DNA of 64,000 bases, taken from the NCBI GenBank assembly GCA_034421015.1, contig DAOUKT010000033.1, positions 1 to 64,000 on the forward strand, given 5' to 3'. A program made the position numbers and the translations under genes. The stretch's first letter is position 1. Every line of letters begins with the position of its first letter. Under the pieces are notes generated by a model. The model searched no databases and was not told the origin of the DNA. It saw only the letters and a program-made list of their open reading frames with translations. The stretch comes from DAOUJW01 sp034421015 (GTDB lineage: Bacteria; Chloroflexota; Dehalococcoidia; Lucifugimonadales; UBA2985). Below are positions 1 through 8,149 of this stretch, in pieces.

Positions 1-114
1 TGCGAAAGCAGGGGTCTAGAACGTCCTAATAGGCGACTTCAGATTCCCGCTTTCGCGGGAATGACGATAAACGTAGCTCCCTGAAGATGCCGCCGTAGTT
101 ACGCAAAGGTCTCC
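1..114 (-). repeat. dispersed repeat element, copy A (partial at window edge)
   Basis: Read on the minus strand this stretch matches 36374-36490 over most of its length: both begin GGAGACC, pass through GCGGCATCTT, then share ACGTTTATCGTCATTCCCGC followed by AAGCGGGAATCT. The core is a palindrome (ATTCCCGC..GCGGGAAT). It looks like a short non-coding mobile or REP/MITE-like repeat. No coding sequence is visible in it, and it may extend beyond the window edge. Confidence 0.7.
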
Positions 115-171
115 GAAAGCGGGAATCTATCTCCCTCAATCTCGGCCCTCCTAGACCCCTGCGGAAGCAGA
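115..171 (+). repeat. second, partial copy of the dispersed repeat
   Basis: This stretch carries GAAAGCGGGAATCTAT followed by CTCAATCTCGG, and ends in CTGCGGAAGCAG. It resembles the 3' half of the copy at 36443-36490 in direct orientation. It abuts the inverted copy at 1-114, so the upstream region of the FabL-like gene is a composite of two repeat pieces. Confidence 0.5.
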
Positions 172-192
172 TTCGAGTAACGCAACAATCTG

Positions 193-945
193 ATGTCTCT
201 GAAAGATAAGGTAGCTCTAGTAACGGGCGGGTCCCGGGGGATAGGGCGCTCCATCGCGCTTGAGCTTGCGCGGCGCGGCGCAGATGTCATCATCAACTAC
301 GCCAGGGGGCATGAATCGGCAAGGGCAACCGAGGCCGAGATAGAGGCGCTGGGCGTGCGATGCCTCCGGCTGAGGGCCCACCTGGGAGAGCCGGACAGAA
401 TCCGGGATATGTTCCAGCAAGTCGAGAGCGAGTTTGGACGTCTCGATATCTTGATAAACAACGCGGCGTCGGGCGTTCAGAGGGCGGCCCTTGAGCTGGA
501 GACCAAGCACTGGGACTGGACCCTGGACATCAATACGAGAGCGCCCTGGCTGTGCGCCAAGGAGGCAGCCAAACTCATGCCCCAGGGCGGCCATATCGTC
601 AACATCACAAGCCTTGGCTCCCAGCTTGTCCTGGCCAACTACCTGGCGGTTGGGGTGTCCAAAGCGGGCCTGGAGGCGCTCACTCGCTACCTGGCGGTGG
701 AGCTTGCACCCCTGGGAATAGTTGTCAATGCGGTCGCAGGTGGCGTTGTGGACACGGACGCGCTGAGGCACTTCCCGAATCGCGAGGATATGATTGGCGA
801 CTCGCTGCGCCGGACGCCCGCGGGTCGGCTGGTCACAGACGAGGACATGGCGAAGGTCGTGGCGTTCCTCTGCAGCGAGGATGCGGACATGATAAGGGGG
901 CAGGTCCTGGTTCTGGACGGAGGGATATCCCTCATCGGAATCTGA
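193..945 (+). CDS. fabL: enoyl-[acyl-carrier-protein] reductase FabL-like (SDR family)
   Basis: This 250-residue short-chain dehydrogenase probably catalyses the NAD(P)H-dependent last step of fatty acid elongation. The Rossmann glycine motif TGGSRGIG is near residue 11, and the NNAASG segment near residue 94. The catalytic pair is Tyr150-x6-Lys157 in NYLAVGVSKA, one residue off from Y151/K158 of Bacillus FabL. What points to FabL rather than a generic SDR is the C-terminal half: VSKAGLEALTRYLAVEL, DTDALRHFPNRED and ADMIRGQ, which I recognise from Bacillus FabL, plus the same length. The start is ATG at 193; no strong ribosome site is visible before it, and the upstream DNA is a repeat. It stands alone. 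A related SDR role cannot be excluded. Confidence 0.8.
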   Translation: MSLKDKVALVTGGSRGIGRSIALELARRGADVIINYARGHESARATEAEIEALGVRCLRLRAHLGEPDRIRDMFQQVESEFGRLDILINNAASGVQRAALELETKHWDWTLDINTRAPWLCAKEAAKLMPQGGHIVNITSLGSQLVLANYLAVGVSKAGLEALTRYLAVELAPLGIVVNAVAGGVVDTDALRHFPNREDMIGDSLRRTPAGRLVTDEDMAKVVAFLCSEDADMIRGQVLVLDGGISLIGI

Positions 946-963
946 GCGAGAGTCGGGCTGCCG

Positions 964-2037
964 TCAGCCCTGCGCCACGGGCAGCTCTACGATTACGCCA
1001 CGCATTCGCCCGTCGCCGCTCCCAATAACCACCTCCTGTCCCACCGAGGCGAATCGCGACCGCACGTAGCCGAGGGCAAGTGAGCGCCGGAGCAGGGGGG
1101 AGTAGGCCACCGACGTGATCCAGCCCGCATCCTTTTCTTCGACCTCCAGGCGCTGTTCAGGTTGAGGGTTGCCCTCATGCACCGCAATGCCCATCAAGCG
1201 CTTCTGGACCTTGTTATAGGTGTTGAGCCTTACAACCACTTCCTGGCCTATGTAGCAGCCCTTGTCGAAGCTGATGGAGGGAAGGAGGCCCGCCTCCAGA
1301 GGGTTGAACTCCTCTCCAAGCTCCCTGCCGTAGCGGGGCGCTCCCTGCTCAACCCTGACCATCTCGGCGGCGTCCTCACCCGCGGGTGTGGCTCCCTTAC
1401 CGACTAGGGCTTCCCATACCTTTTCCGCATTATCCAGGTCGACGAGGAGGTCGTAGCCTGGTATGCCCAAAGCGTCGGTACGCACCACCTTGGCGGAAGC
1501 GTCGTCGATGGACACATCCTGCACATGATTGATGAGAAGCGAGGTCGCCTCCGGCCCCAGAAGCTGGCCTGCCAGGGGCCCGGCCAGGTGAATCAGGGCT
1601 GTCTCGTACGTAACATCGGTAACCTGGATGTCCTCGCCAAAGGTGTACAGGTCAATCCAGTCCACCACCTGCTGCAGGGTCTGCGGGTTGGTGATTACCA
1701 GGAGCTCGTTGCCCAGGTTTACCACAGGGAGCAGGTCGATGATGCGGCCCTTGTTGGTGGTGAGTACGGTGGATGCTCCCTCGCCGGTGGTCAGGTCGAT
1801 CAGCTTGTTGGTGGAGAGCCGGTTGAGAAGGTCCAGGCCATCGGCGCCGGTTATGCGCAGGCGGCCGGAGGCCGAGCGGTCGAGAAGAGCGGCGCCCTCC
1901 CTGGCTGCCCGGTACTCTTCAGCCGTGTTCCCGAAGTTCACCGGCAACTCCCAGCCATCGGAGATGGCGAAAGTCGCTCCTGCCTTCTCCTCCGCCTGGC
2001 GCAGCGGAGTGCTTTTGTATGTCGCCGTTTCCTGCAT
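964..2037 (-). CDS. ygfZ: YgfZ/GcvT-family folate-binding protein, iron-sulfur cluster maintenance
   Basis: This 357-residue protein has the aminomethyltransferase (GcvT) fold and the diagnostic YgfZ motif K-G-C-Y-x-G-Q-E with Cys261 (FDKGCYIGQEVVVRL). In bacteria and mitochondria (IBA57) this family uses folate to help assemble or repair [4Fe-4S] proteins. The motif excludes a true glycine-cleavage T protein, where the Cys is absent. It lies downstream of and on the same strand as the A-type carrier gene at 2119-2451, with 81 bases between them. This fits a functional pair, since IBA57 works with ISCA proteins. The start is ATG at 2037, preceded by GAGAAG. Confidence 0.88.
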   Translation of the reverse strand: MQETATYKSTPLRQAEEKAGATFAISDGWELPVNFGNTAEEYRAAREGAALLDRSASGRLRITGADGLDLLNRLSTNKLIDLTTGEGASTVLTTNKGRIIDLLPVVNLGNELLVITNPQTLQQVVDWIDLYTFGEDIQVTDVTYETALIHLAGPLAGQLLGPEATSLLINHVQDVSIDDASAKVVRTDALGIPGYDLLVDLDNAEKVWEALVGKGATPAGEDAAEMVRVEQGAPRYGRELGEEFNPLEAGLLPSISFDKGCYIGQEVVVRLNTYNKVQKRLMGIAVHEGNPQPEQRLEVEEKDAGWITSVAYSPLLRRSLALGYVRSRFASVGQEVVIGSGDGRMRGVIVELPVAQG

Positions 2038-2118
2038 CTTCTCACTAAAGCCAAAGGCCGCCCGGTATCTTCAAGACCTCAGACGACCTTTGTGAAGCTA
2101 AATTGGGGCGGCGAGCGC

Positions 2119-2451
2119 CTATACCGAGAAGGAGGTGCCGCATCCGCATGTGGTCTTGGCGTTGGGATTGTGGAACTCGAATCCCTTGCCGTTGAGGCCG
2201 TCGTCATACTCCAGGATTGTGCCGGCCAGGAAGACGTAGCTCTTCTTGTCGACGTAGAGCTTGATGCCGTTCTCCTCAATGACCTTGTCGTCAGGGCGAA
2301 ACTCCGAGTCTATCGAGAGGGTGTATGTCAGCCCAGAGCATCCGCCACCCTTCACGCCAACTCGCAGCCCGAAGTCCTCAACGTTCTCCTTCGTGGCAAA
2401 CTCCCTGGCCTTCTTTGCTGCTTTTTCGGAGATGCTAATGGTGAGGGGCAT
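2119..2451 (-). CDS. erpA: A-type iron-sulfur cluster carrier (ErpA/IscA family)
   Basis: This 110-residue HesB/IscA protein delivers iron-sulfur clusters to target enzymes. The three ligand cysteines are present: Cys38 in GGGCSGL, and Cys102 and Cys104 in the C-terminal CGCGTSF. The length is typical of the family. It is the first gene of an apparent two-gene unit with the YgfZ-like gene. A good sigma-70-type promoter lies upstream (2497-2525, minus strand). The assignment to ErpA rather than IscA or SufA rests on the lone position without isc or suf genes and is not certain. Confidence 0.88.
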   Translation of the reverse strand: MPLTISISEKAAKKAREFATKENVEDFGLRVGVKGGGCSGLTYTLSIDSEFRPDDKVIEENGIKLYVDKKSYVFLAGTILEYDDGLNGKGFEFHNPNAKTTCGCGTSFSV

Positions 2452-2496
2452 AACGTGCGTACCTCTTTGAGAAGTGTAAATTCTTACCTATTGGAA

Positions 2497-2525
2497 ATTG
2501 TACCTCCAATGCCGTGGACAGTCAA
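2497..2525 (-). promoter_or_regulatory. sigma-70-type promoter of the erpA-ygfZ pair
   Basis: On the minus strand TTGACT (2525-2520) is followed after exactly 17 bases by TACAAT (2502-2497), close to the -35/-10 consensus. It lies 46-74 bases before the ATG at 2451. No operator-like palindrome is obvious. Confidence 0.7.
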
Positions 2526-2637
2526 CAAGACCGGGTCCCTCTTCCTTGACACTCAACAGATGGGCTAAGTATCATACAGAGCTAGGCGCCGGAGCGCATT
2601 TGGCTTATGCACCTCCGGTCCTTTTTCTCCGTGACAG

Positions 2638-2711
2638 GGGCCAGTAGCTCAGGAGGTTAGAGCGCAGTCCTGATAAGACTGAGGTCCGTGGTTCGAATCC
2701 ACGCTGGCCCA
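2638..2711 (+). tRNA. tRNA-Ile (anticodon GAU)
   Basis: All arms can be folded by eye: acceptor GGGCCAG (2638-2644) with CTGGCCC (2704-2710), D-stem GCTC/GAGC, anticodon stem CAGTC/GACTG around loop CTGATAA with anticodon GAT at 2672-2674, and T-arm CGTGG-TTCGAAT-CCACG. The discriminator base is A. CCA is not encoded; the next bases are CATTTT. It is a single gene, not in an rRNA spacer as far as the window shows. Confidence 0.97.
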
Positions 2712-3069
2712 CATTTTCCGGCCAACACTGACTGAAGGCAGTACTTCGCGCAGTTCAGTATGGTTTGCGTATTACTGCTTCCGCTGTTTCCATATTGGGT
2801 GTCGCCGTGCTTGTCCCTGAGCGGTCTGCCTCGTTTTGAGAACCGCCCTCTCCCGCTGACGGCCTGAAGACTCGGATCTTTCTGAATTTCTTCCTGAAGA
2901 GTCCACTGACGCCTGAACGCGTCCCGTTTCGGTGAGCCCTCTTGCGGGCGCCGCCTGTACGACAACGAGGGACCAGAGCCGCTCGCGTAACAATCTCTTA
3001 ACGCCGCCGAAACATTTGTGAGATATTTCACCGCTATCATCCATTGCATCTACTCCTGCAACTTGAGGG
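2712..3069. other. intergenic region, nothing recognised
   Basis: These 358 bases separate the tRNA from the transporter operon. Reading frames exist on the minus strand, but they run into the tRNA or the ABC gene and resemble no protein. No clear terminator with a T-run or strong promoter was seen. Confidence 0.5.
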
Positions 3070-4710
3070 ATGCCAGTGATGATAAACGTTCCGTGGCGAA
3101 ACAAGGGCGCAGTCGACCAGCTTGATCTTCATTCGGTGACCGACCCCGAGAGACTCGAGGAACAACCCATTCCCCATGACGCGGGGGAGGTGGCAAGCGA
3201 GTCGCTGCTGACGCTGCGCGGCGTCACGAAACGCTTTCCGAGCGTGACGGCCAACGATGGCATTGATCTGGAAGTCAGGCCCGGTGAGGTGCATGCAATC
3301 CTCGGCGAGAACGGGGCGGGCAAGAGCACCCTGATGAAGATCATCTACGGGTACTACCAGCCTGACGAGGGCATTATCCGGATGAACGGCAAGGAAACCA
3401 GGTTCCGGTCGCCCCAGGACAGCAGGCGCGAAGGGGTGGGCATGGTGTTCCAGAACTTCACCCTGGTTCCCGCTATGACCGTGGTGGAGAACGTCGCGCT
3501 GTTCTGGTCGGACCAGGGAATGGTTCTGAACCATAAAGCCCTGACGGCGCGGATACAGGAGGTCTCGGACCGGTACGCACTGGAAATCGACCCCGGCGCG
3601 AGGGTCTGGTCTCTTTCAATGGGACAACGTCAGAAGGTGGAGCTGATAAAGCTCATCGTAGCGAACGCCCGACTCCTCATTTGCGACGAGCCTACCAGCG
3701 TCCTTGCGCCTCACGAAGTCGAAGGGCTGTTCAAGGTCTTTGAAGAGTTGAAGGCCGATGGCTACGCAATCCTCTTCATCACTCACAAGCTTCGCGAGGT
3801 TATGGCGACGGCTGACAGGATTACGGTGCTGAGACATGGCGCGGTGGTGGGAACCGTTTCGCCGGAGGATACGACGATTGACGAGCTGGTAACCATGATG
3901 ATTGGCGACACGCTACCTCAGGGCATTCGCACTGAGGACAATCAAGCCGGACGCGTTGATGCTGAGCCTGCGCTGGAGTTCAACAGCGTTTCCACGGATA
4001 GGGGGAACCAGGGAGTTAACCTCAAAGAAGTCAGCTTTAACGTGTGGCCCGGCGAGATTCTGGGCGTCGCAGGAGTGTCCGGAAATGGACAGGAGAAAAT
4101 TGGCGAGATCCTTCTGGGCCTGCATCATAAACAGTCCGGCGATGTAAAGCTGAGTGGTAGTGACATAGGTGGTTGGTCGGTTTCCACCATCCTCAACGCG
4201 GGCGTCGGATACATACCGGAAGACGCTATCGGCATGGCGCTTGTGCCTGAGATGCGGGTGGAGGAGAACATGGTGCTGGGAGAGGTCCACAGCTTCGCCA
4301 ATCGCAAGGTACTGCTGGACTGGGGGGCCATTCGGGAGCGGATTGGGGACTCTTTTTCGACATTTCCAATAACCATGCCGGAGCCCGGCCTGGAGGTCGG
4401 CACGCTTTCCGGCGGGAATATGCAGCGCGTGGTGCTGAACAGGGAACTGACTCGAGACCCGCGTGTCCTCGTCGCATACTATCCTACTCGCGGCCTGGAC
4501 GTGAGGACTGCAGAGCTAACCCGCGCCCTTCTCCTGAAGGCCAGGGAAGCCGGATCTGCGATAGTCCTGGTCTCCGAAGACCTGGACGAGCTGTTTGCCA
4601 TAAGCGACAGGCTCATGGTCATGCATCGTGGAGAGGTTGTTGGTGAGTCCCGTCCGTCTGACATCTCCGCGCACCAGGTGGGGATGTTGATGACCGGCCA
4701 CCTGGACTGA
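3070..4710 (+). CDS. nucleoside/BMP-type ABC transporter, double ATP-binding subunit
   Basis: This 546-residue protein contains two ABC ATPase modules in one chain, as in the RbsA/NupO type. The first module (about residues 45-290) is complete: Walker A GENGAGKST, signature LSMGQRQ, Walker B LLICDEPTS. The second (about 300-545) has a degenerate Walker A (GVSGNGQEK) but keeps the signature LSGGNMQR. Its Walker B reads VAYYPTRGLD, the usual asymmetry of this family. It powers import through the two permeases at 4712-5770 and 5767-6690, with the BMP-type binding protein at 6767. The stop is one base before the next ATG, so the genes are translationally linked. The N-terminal 45 residues are extra, and a start a few codons downstream (3079) is possible. 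Confidence 0.9.
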   Translation: MPVMINVPWRNKGAVDQLDLHSVTDPERLEEQPIPHDAGEVASESLLTLRGVTKRFPSVTANDGIDLEVRPGEVHAILGENGAGKSTLMKIIYGYYQPDEGIIRMNGKETRFRSPQDSRREGVGMVFQNFTLVPAMTVVENVALFWSDQGMVLNHKALTARIQEVSDRYALEIDPGARVWSLSMGQRQKVELIKLIVANARLLICDEPTSVLAPHEVEGLFKVFEELKADGYAILFITHKLREVMATADRITVLRHGAVVGTVSPEDTTIDELVTMMIGDTLPQGIRTEDNQAGRVDAEPALEFNSVSTDRGNQGVNLKEVSFNVWPGEILGVAGVSGNGQEKIGEILLGLHHKQSGDVKLSGSDIGGWSVSTILNAGVGYIPEDAIGMALVPEMRVEENMVLGEVHSFANRKVLLDWGAIRERIGDSFSTFPITMPEPGLEVGTLSGGNMQRVVLNRELTRDPRVLVAYYPTRGLDVRTAELTRALLLKAREAGSAIVLVSEDLDELFAISDRLMVMHRGEVVGESRPSDISAHQVGMLMTGHLD

Positions 4711-4711
4711 G

Positions 4712-5770
4712 ATGACACAGCCAGTCCTCCGGTCACCGGTCCTGTGGTTCAACAGCGGGGGCGCACTTCCCGCGCTGGCCCGCAACATCGGCCTGGTTCT
4801 TGTAGCAATTGGCCTGTTTGGCCTGTTCCTGGCGGTCATGGGCCGCGACGCCCTGGACGCCTATGGCAAGGTCTTTGACGGCACCCTCGGGAGCAGGACA
4901 GGGCTGGGCGAGATCGGCGTGAGGATGATCCCCTTCGTGCTCGCGGGGCTTGCCACCGCGCTTCCTGCCCGCGTAGGTCTGATCAACGTTGGCGGCGAAG
5001 GCCAGCTTCACATTGGAGCCTGGCTCGCGACCGGCGTGGCGCTCTTCGCTTCCGGCGGGCCCTGGGCAGTAACAATTCCTTTCATGATTCTCGCCGGATT
5101 CGTCGGTGGCGCGGCATGGGCCGGCGTTGCGATCCTGCTTCGGTACTGGCGCGGCGTTAACGAGGTCATTTCCACCTTGCTCCTCAACTTTGTAGCTATA
5201 CTGCTCGTCAATGTTTTCGTCTTCGGTCCGTGGAAGAACCCGGAAGGGTTTGGCTACCCGTACACCGCCAACTTCGACCCTACCGCCATCCTCCCGGCAA
5301 TCGGCGGCACGCGGTTCCACTGGGGATTCATTCTGCCGGCCATTGCAGTTGTTGTCCTGTACTTCGTGATTGCCAAGACGCGCTGGGGATACAACATCCG
5401 GGCAATTGGCGGCAATCCTGACGCGGCGGAGAGAAGGGGTATCCCCGTGGGCCGGTATCTGATGGTGGCAATGCTGGTCGGGGGCGGCATAGCCGGGATC
5501 GCGGGTATGATAGAGGTTTCCGGCGTGCAGCATCACCTTCGGCCCGAGATCTCCAACAACTTGGGATTCCTGGGGTTCCTTGCAAGCTGGCTCGCTCGAC
5601 ACAACCCCATCGCTCTGATCGGCGCCAGTTTCCTTCTTGCGCTCGTGGTTGTTGGTGGAGACCTGCTTCAGTTCAGCGCCGATGTCCCGTCCGGCGCATC
5701 CAACATTCTCATTGCGTTGATCCTGTTCATGGTTCTGGGATTCGGTCAACGCTCGGCGGCCAGGCAGTGA
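4712..5770 (+). CDS. nucleoside/BMP-type ABC transporter permease 1
   Basis: This 352-residue inner-membrane protein of the BPD_transp_2 family (YufP/NupP type) has about ten hydrophobic segments. The family motif LPARVGLINVGGEGQ is near residue 85, and RAIGGNPDAAERRGI near residue 230 is the likely ATPase-coupling loop. It starts one base after the ATPase stop and overlaps the next permease by four bases (GTGA), so it sits mid-operon. By family it forms a heterodimer with the product of 5767-6690 to import nucleosides or related compounds. The actual substrate is not shown by the sequence. Confidence 0.9.
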   Translation: MTQPVLRSPVLWFNSGGALPALARNIGLVLVAIGLFGLFLAVMGRDALDAYGKVFDGTLGSRTGLGEIGVRMIPFVLAGLATALPARVGLINVGGEGQLHIGAWLATGVALFASGGPWAVTIPFMILAGFVGGAAWAGVAILLRYWRGVNEVISTLLLNFVAILLVNVFVFGPWKNPEGFGYPYTANFDPTAILPAIGGTRFHWGFILPAIAVVVLYFVIAKTRWGYNIRAIGGNPDAAERRGIPVGRYLMVAMLVGGGIAGIAGMIEVSGVQHHLRPEISNNLGFLGFLASWLARHNPIALIGASFLLALVVVGGDLLQFSADVPSGASNILIALILFMVLGFGQRSAARQ

Positions 5771-6690
5771 CCACATTCTGGCTGGTCATCAAGGGAGTGC
5801 TCACCGGCGCCGTTGGTCCGGGAATCTCGGTCATGTATGCCACTTACGGAGAGGTCATCACCGAGCGATCCGGCAAGATCAACCTTGGGGTTGAGGGAGC
5901 GATGCTCATGGGCGCCTGCTTTGGGTTCATCGCGGCGGCTGAGACTCAGAGCGAGGCAATTGGAGTGCTTGCCGGGGGATTGGCGGGTGGCGCACTGAGC
6001 CTGTTTTTTGCCTTTATGGTAATCAACCGCAGAGCAAATCAGCTTGCTACCGGTCTGGCCATCACCATGCTCGGAATCGGGATTACGTCATGGGCCGGAC
6101 GGTCGTACGTTGGAGTCAGCATAGCCGGACTGGACCCGATAGCCATTCCAATCCTGTCCGGCATTCCCATACTCGGCGAGGCGCTTTTTAATCAGGACAT
6201 ACTTGCCTACATTGCCTATGCCCTGGGGCCTGCGCTGTGGTTCGTGCTCTTCCGGTCGCGCTGGGGTCTGAGTCTGAGGGCGGTGGGGGAGAGTGTGGAG
6301 GTGGCCTATGCGGCCGGGCGCAATGCCGCCTTTGTGCAGTATGCGGCCATTGCCATCGGCGGAATCCTTGCGGGCATAGGTGGCGCGCAGCTTTCCCTGG
6401 CCTTCACCCAGTCCTGGTCCGAAGGGATGACGGCCGGGCGGGGATTCATCGCCGTGGCGCTGGTGATATTCGGGATGTGGACGCCGCTCAGGGCGATGGC
6501 CGGTTCACTCCTGTTCGGCGCGGCTATTGGCCTGGAGTTGCAGCTTCAGACCGTTGGTGCGCCGGTCTCGCCGTTTTATCTGCAGATGTTGCCCTACATA
6601 ACAACCCTGGTCGTGCTGGCTATCTGGACCGGCGCGACTTTCAGAGCCATGCCGGAGGGTCTCAAACGCGTTCTGAAGGAAGGAGGGTGA
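5767..6690 (+). CDS. nucleoside/BMP-type ABC transporter permease 2
   Basis: This 307-residue membrane protein is the second half of the permease pair (YufQ/NupQ type), with about eight to ten hydrophobic segments. It has the ITERSGKINLGVEGAMLMG motif near residue 30 and the coupling-loop signature LRAVGESVEVAYAAG near residue 173. The GTG start overlaps the TGA of the upstream permease. Together with the preceding two genes and the lipoprotein downstream it makes a complete ABC importer. Confidence 0.9.
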   Translation: MTTFWLVIKGVLTGAVGPGISVMYATYGEVITERSGKINLGVEGAMLMGACFGFIAAAETQSEAIGVLAGGLAGGALSLFFAFMVINRRANQLATGLAITMLGIGITSWAGRSYVGVSIAGLDPIAIPILSGIPILGEALFNQDILAYIAYALGPALWFVLFRSRWGLSLRAVGESVEVAYAAGRNAAFVQYAAIAIGGILAGIGGAQLSLAFTQSWSEGMTAGRGFIAVALVIFGMWTPLRAMAGSLLFGAAIGLELQLQTVGAPVSPFYLQMLPYITTLVVLAIWTGATFRAMPEGLKRVLKEGG

Positions 6691-6766
6691 TTCGAAATCG
6701 TACCTCATGAAGTTGCTCCGCAGCAAGAAAAGTTCTGAAACATATCTGACGTTAGGAGGATTCAGC

Positions 6767-8071
6767 TTGTATCGCAAACTCAAACTCAAAGCTCCTTTGT
6801 TTCTGGTAGCGATGATCTCAGTCATGGCTCTGGCTGTCGCATGCGGAGAGGAAGCTCCCACCGCCACACCCACGACCGCCCCCACAGTTGCCCCCGCGGC
6901 CACGGCAACGACGGCCCCCATGATGTCCGACGTTGCGTATATTCCCACCGCCGATGATCTGGGTGGAGGATCGCCCGCTGCGTTCGCCAAGGTGTTCGAG
7001 AACTCCATCGACACCAGCGAGGCCCAGGCTGCATCTGAGTACGCTGACGCGGCCAAGCCCCTGGCTGACGGAGAGAAGCTCAAGATTGGATTCATCTTTG
7101 TCGGTTCCCAGCAGGACCTGGGATACAACCAGGCCGCCTATGAAGGGAGCCAGTACCTTCTCAAGCATCACGCGGACGTGGAGATTCTGTACGCTGAAAA
7201 CATTCCGGAGACGGCTCAGGTGAAGTCGGTCATGGAAGGGATGATTCAGCAGGGAGCCAAGGTGATATTCGCCACCAGCTTCGGGTACTCGGATGCCACC
7301 AAGGAGCTTGCGAAGCAGCATCCCGGGATTATCTTCCTGCACCAGGGTGACCTGGAGAGCACCCCCAATTACGGCGCATACTTCGGCAACATCTGGCAGC
7401 TGGAGTACGCTATGGGACAAGCTGCGGGGCACACGACCAAGACCAACGAGCTTGGGTTCGTTGCAGCCTTCCCCATCCCTCAGACGCTGCTGAACGTGAA
7501 TGCGTTCCACCTGGGCGCCGCGTCCGTGAACCCGGACGTCAGCACAACCTTCGTGCTGCTTGGCGACTGGTGTGACCCGGCCAAGCAGGCCGCGGCCGCC
7601 CAGACCATGCTGGACGCCGGCGTGGACGTGATCACCCAGCACCAGGACTGCACAGGCACCATCACCACTGCGGCGGAACGCGCCAACATCTACGTTACCG
7701 GCTATCACCAGGACGCCAGCCCGGCAGCGCCGAACGGATGGCTGTCCGGCGCCGTCTGGAACTGGGGCCCTGTCTACACCGAGCTGGTGACCGAGATCAA
7801 GAACGGCACCTACAAGACCAACGTGTTTTTCGGCGGCCTTGAAGAGGGGTTCGTCAAGCTGGCGCCCTTTGGCGCAAACGTCCCGATGGAGGTCCAGGAG
7901 GAGGTGCTGGCCACCGTCGAAGGCCTGAGAGACGGCAGCATACAGCCGTTCCTGGGACCAATAGCCGACCAGAGCGGCACAGTACGCATTGCCGACGGCG
8001 TATCGCCGCCCGACGCTGATCTGCAGACAATCGACTGGCTGGTCGAGGGAGTTTCGGGAAGCACAAACTAA
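6767..8071 (+). CDS. BMP-family (PnrA-like) substrate-binding lipoprotein
   Basis: This is the extracytoplasmic binding protein of the importer. I chose TTG at 6767 because AGGAGGA ends 6 bases before it and the product then begins with a classic lipoprotein signal (YRKLKLK, hydrophobic stretch, ALAVAC). An upstream ATG at 6707 would add 20 unneeded residues. After the lipid-anchored Cys there is an Ala/Thr/Pro linker of about 30 residues, common in this genome's lipoproteins. The BMP domain starts near KLKIGFIFVGSQQDLGYNQAAYEG and contains GVDVITQHQDCTGT. At 434 residues it is longer than typical PnrA proteins (about 350), mostly because of the linker. Family members bind purine nucleosides; here neighbouring amide-hydrolase genes suggest a nitrogenous ligand. 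Confidence 0.88.
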   Translation: MYRKLKLKAPLFLVAMISVMALAVACGEEAPTATPTTAPTVAPAATATTAPMMSDVAYIPTADDLGGGSPAAFAKVFENSIDTSEAQAASEYADAAKPLADGEKLKIGFIFVGSQQDLGYNQAAYEGSQYLLKHHADVEILYAENIPETAQVKSVMEGMIQQGAKVIFATSFGYSDATKELAKQHPGIIFLHQGDLESTPNYGAYFGNIWQLEYAMGQAAGHTTKTNELGFVAAFPIPQTLLNVNAFHLGAASVNPDVSTTFVLLGDWCDPAKQAAAAQTMLDAGVDVITQHQDCTGTITTAAERANIYVTGYHQDASPAAPNGWLSGAVWNWGPVYTELVTEIKNGTYKTNVFFGGLEEGFVKLAPFGANVPMEVQEEVLATVEGLRDGSIQPFLGPIADQSGTVRIADGVSPPDADLQTIDWLVEGVSGSTN

Positions 8072-8093
8072 CAGGCGGATCTATGGCGCTCGT

Positions 8094-8122
8094 CGTGTCA
8101 GCTCTCACGCAGGGCTGACACG
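8094..8122 (+). promoter_or_regulatory. intercistronic hairpin between binding-protein and hydrolase genes
   Basis: CGTGTCAGC (8094-8102) and GCTGACACG (8114-8122) form a perfect 9-bp stem with an 11-base loop, 22 bases after the lipoprotein stop. There is no T-run, so it is more likely a 3'-end stabiliser or partial attenuator than a full terminator. In many ABC operons such hairpins raise the binding-protein transcript over its neighbours. Confidence 0.5.
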
Positions 8123-8149
8123 GCGAATTGCCGACGAAGGAGGGCACCT

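Noticed and set aside
2657..3104. Minus-strand frames across the tRNA and the next intergenic region
   Set aside because: They read the antisense of tRNA-Ile (the familiar WIRTTD peptide of wrongly called tRNA-overlapping ORFs) and have no family resemblance.
4733..5776. 347-codon minus-strand frame opposite the permease
   Set aside because: It is a codon-bias shadow of a GC-rich gene, low in hydrophobic order, without family features. The same applies to long antisense frames at 13984-15120, 20858-21868 and 45286-46380.
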